DNA of 64,000 bases from Enoplosus armatus (taxonomy: Eukaryota; Chordata; Actinopteri; Centrarchiformes; Enoplosidae): NCBI RefSeq assembly GCF_043641665.1, contig NC_092192.1, positions 2,949,658 through 3,013,657 on the forward strand, read 5' to 3'. Below are positions 63,508 to 64,000 of the stretch, piece by piece. The translations under genes and the position numbers were made by a program. Under the pieces are notes generated by a model. That model did not search any database. It had not been told where the DNA came from and worked only from the letters and a program-made list of their open reading frames with translations. Numbering within the stretch: the first letter of the stretch is position 1; every line of letters starts with the position of its first letter.

Positions 63508-63510
<3 letters not shown>

Positions 63511-63557
<47 letters not shown>
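63511..63557 (+). repeat. (GA)n microsatellite
   Basis: About 47 bases of GA. Confidence 0.95.
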
Positions 63558-63559
<2 letters not shown>

Positions 63560-63634
63560 TTCTCATACTTTAATTGAGTTCAAAAGTTGACCAGCCTCTC
63601 TCGCTTTTATGTCCACTTGAATCATGGTGACAGT

Positions 63635-63691
63635 GTGTGTGTGTGTGTGTGCGTGTGTGTGTGTGTGTGTGTGTGGGTGTGTGTGTGTGTG
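63635..63691 (+). repeat. (GT)n microsatellite, interrupted
   Basis: GT tract with one GC and one GG interruption. Confidence 0.95.
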
Positions 63692-63733
63692 CTGCAGCAG
63701 ACCATACTTCAGCAGCAGCAGAATTTGAGCCAG

Positions 63734-63739
<6 letters not shown>

Positions 63740-63787
<48 letters not shown>
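63740..63787 (+). repeat. (CT)n microsatellite
   Basis: About 48 bases of CT, the reverse complement type of the GA tracts on either side. Confidence 0.95.
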
Positions 63788-63794
<7 letters not shown>

Positions 63795-63857
63795 GCTGTG
63801 ATTACTTTGGTAAAACGGCGCTGCGTCGCAGAGAACCAATTTTCCTAATGCACAGCC

Positions 63858-63860
<3 letters not shown>

Positions 63861-63897
<37 letters not shown>
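63861..63897 (+). repeat. (CA)n microsatellite
   Basis: About 37 bases of CA, the reverse complement type of the GT tract at 63635. Confidence 0.95.
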
Positions 63898-63898
<1 letters not shown>

Positions 63899-63963
63899 CA
63901 TGGTTATTGATGAGGTAAATGGGGAGGGGGCCAACAAGGGGGCACACACACTGCTGGGAAATG

Positions 63964-63966
<3 letters not shown>

Positions 63967-63994
<28 letters not shown>

Positions 63995-63995
63995 G
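63967..63995 (+). repeat. (GA)n microsatellite at window edge
   Basis: About 28 bases of GA ending just before the window edge. Confidence 0.95.
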
Positions 63996-64000
63996 GTGAG

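Overview
This window is nuclear DNA from a ray-finned fish, most likely a percomorph teleost. The evidence is vertebrate multi-exon genes with GT-AG introns, a replication-type histone gene end with a stem-loop, a Tc1/mariner element with long inverted repeats, many CA/GT and GA microsatellites, and a dispersed MITE family. Exon boundaries given here were read by eye from splice signals and reading-frame continuity. Every coding exon set listed sums to a whole number of codons.

Layout, left to right. 1-199: the 3' end of a histone H2B gene on + with its processing stem-loop. 2.35-8.3 kb, minus: hnrnpab, seven coding exons, a 3'UTR intron, a 5'UTR intron and a CCAAT-bearing promoter. 9.5-10 kb: a 5'-truncated LINE tail (copy A). 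12-15 kb, minus: a BTG/TOB-family antiproliferative gene closest to BTG3/BTG4. 16.1-18 kb, plus: a single-exon 503-residue protein of unknown function with a complete-looking promoter, next to a perfect 23-bp palindrome. 21.6-23.2 kb: a full-length Tc1-like transposon whose transposase has one premature stop. 26.9-36.4 kb, minus: slc25a14 (mitochondrial carrier, UCP5-like), eight coding exons. 39.2-40.4 kb, minus: a possible two-exon 58-residue microprotein. 43.9-45.6 kb, plus: gpr119, a lipid-sensing GPCR split by an intron. 49.2-54.8 kb, minus: a divergent CLK-family (LAMMER) kinase, twelve coding exons, without the usual RS-rich N terminus. 55-64 kb: mostly unannotated, with an inverted second LINE copy (copy B), a Tc1 fragment and dense microsatellites at the right edge.

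slc25a14 next to gpr119 matches the human Xq26 arrangement, which supports both calls. hnrnpab and a CLK4-like kinase both occur in human 5q35, but here they are separated by the Xq26-type genes. hnRNPAB and CLK both act in pre-mRNA processing; nothing else in the window suggests an operon-like or joint system. The most novel items are the intronless 503-residue gene, the RS-less CLK with CA/UG repeats at its splice sites, and the two LINE copies that differ by a 36-bp microinversion.
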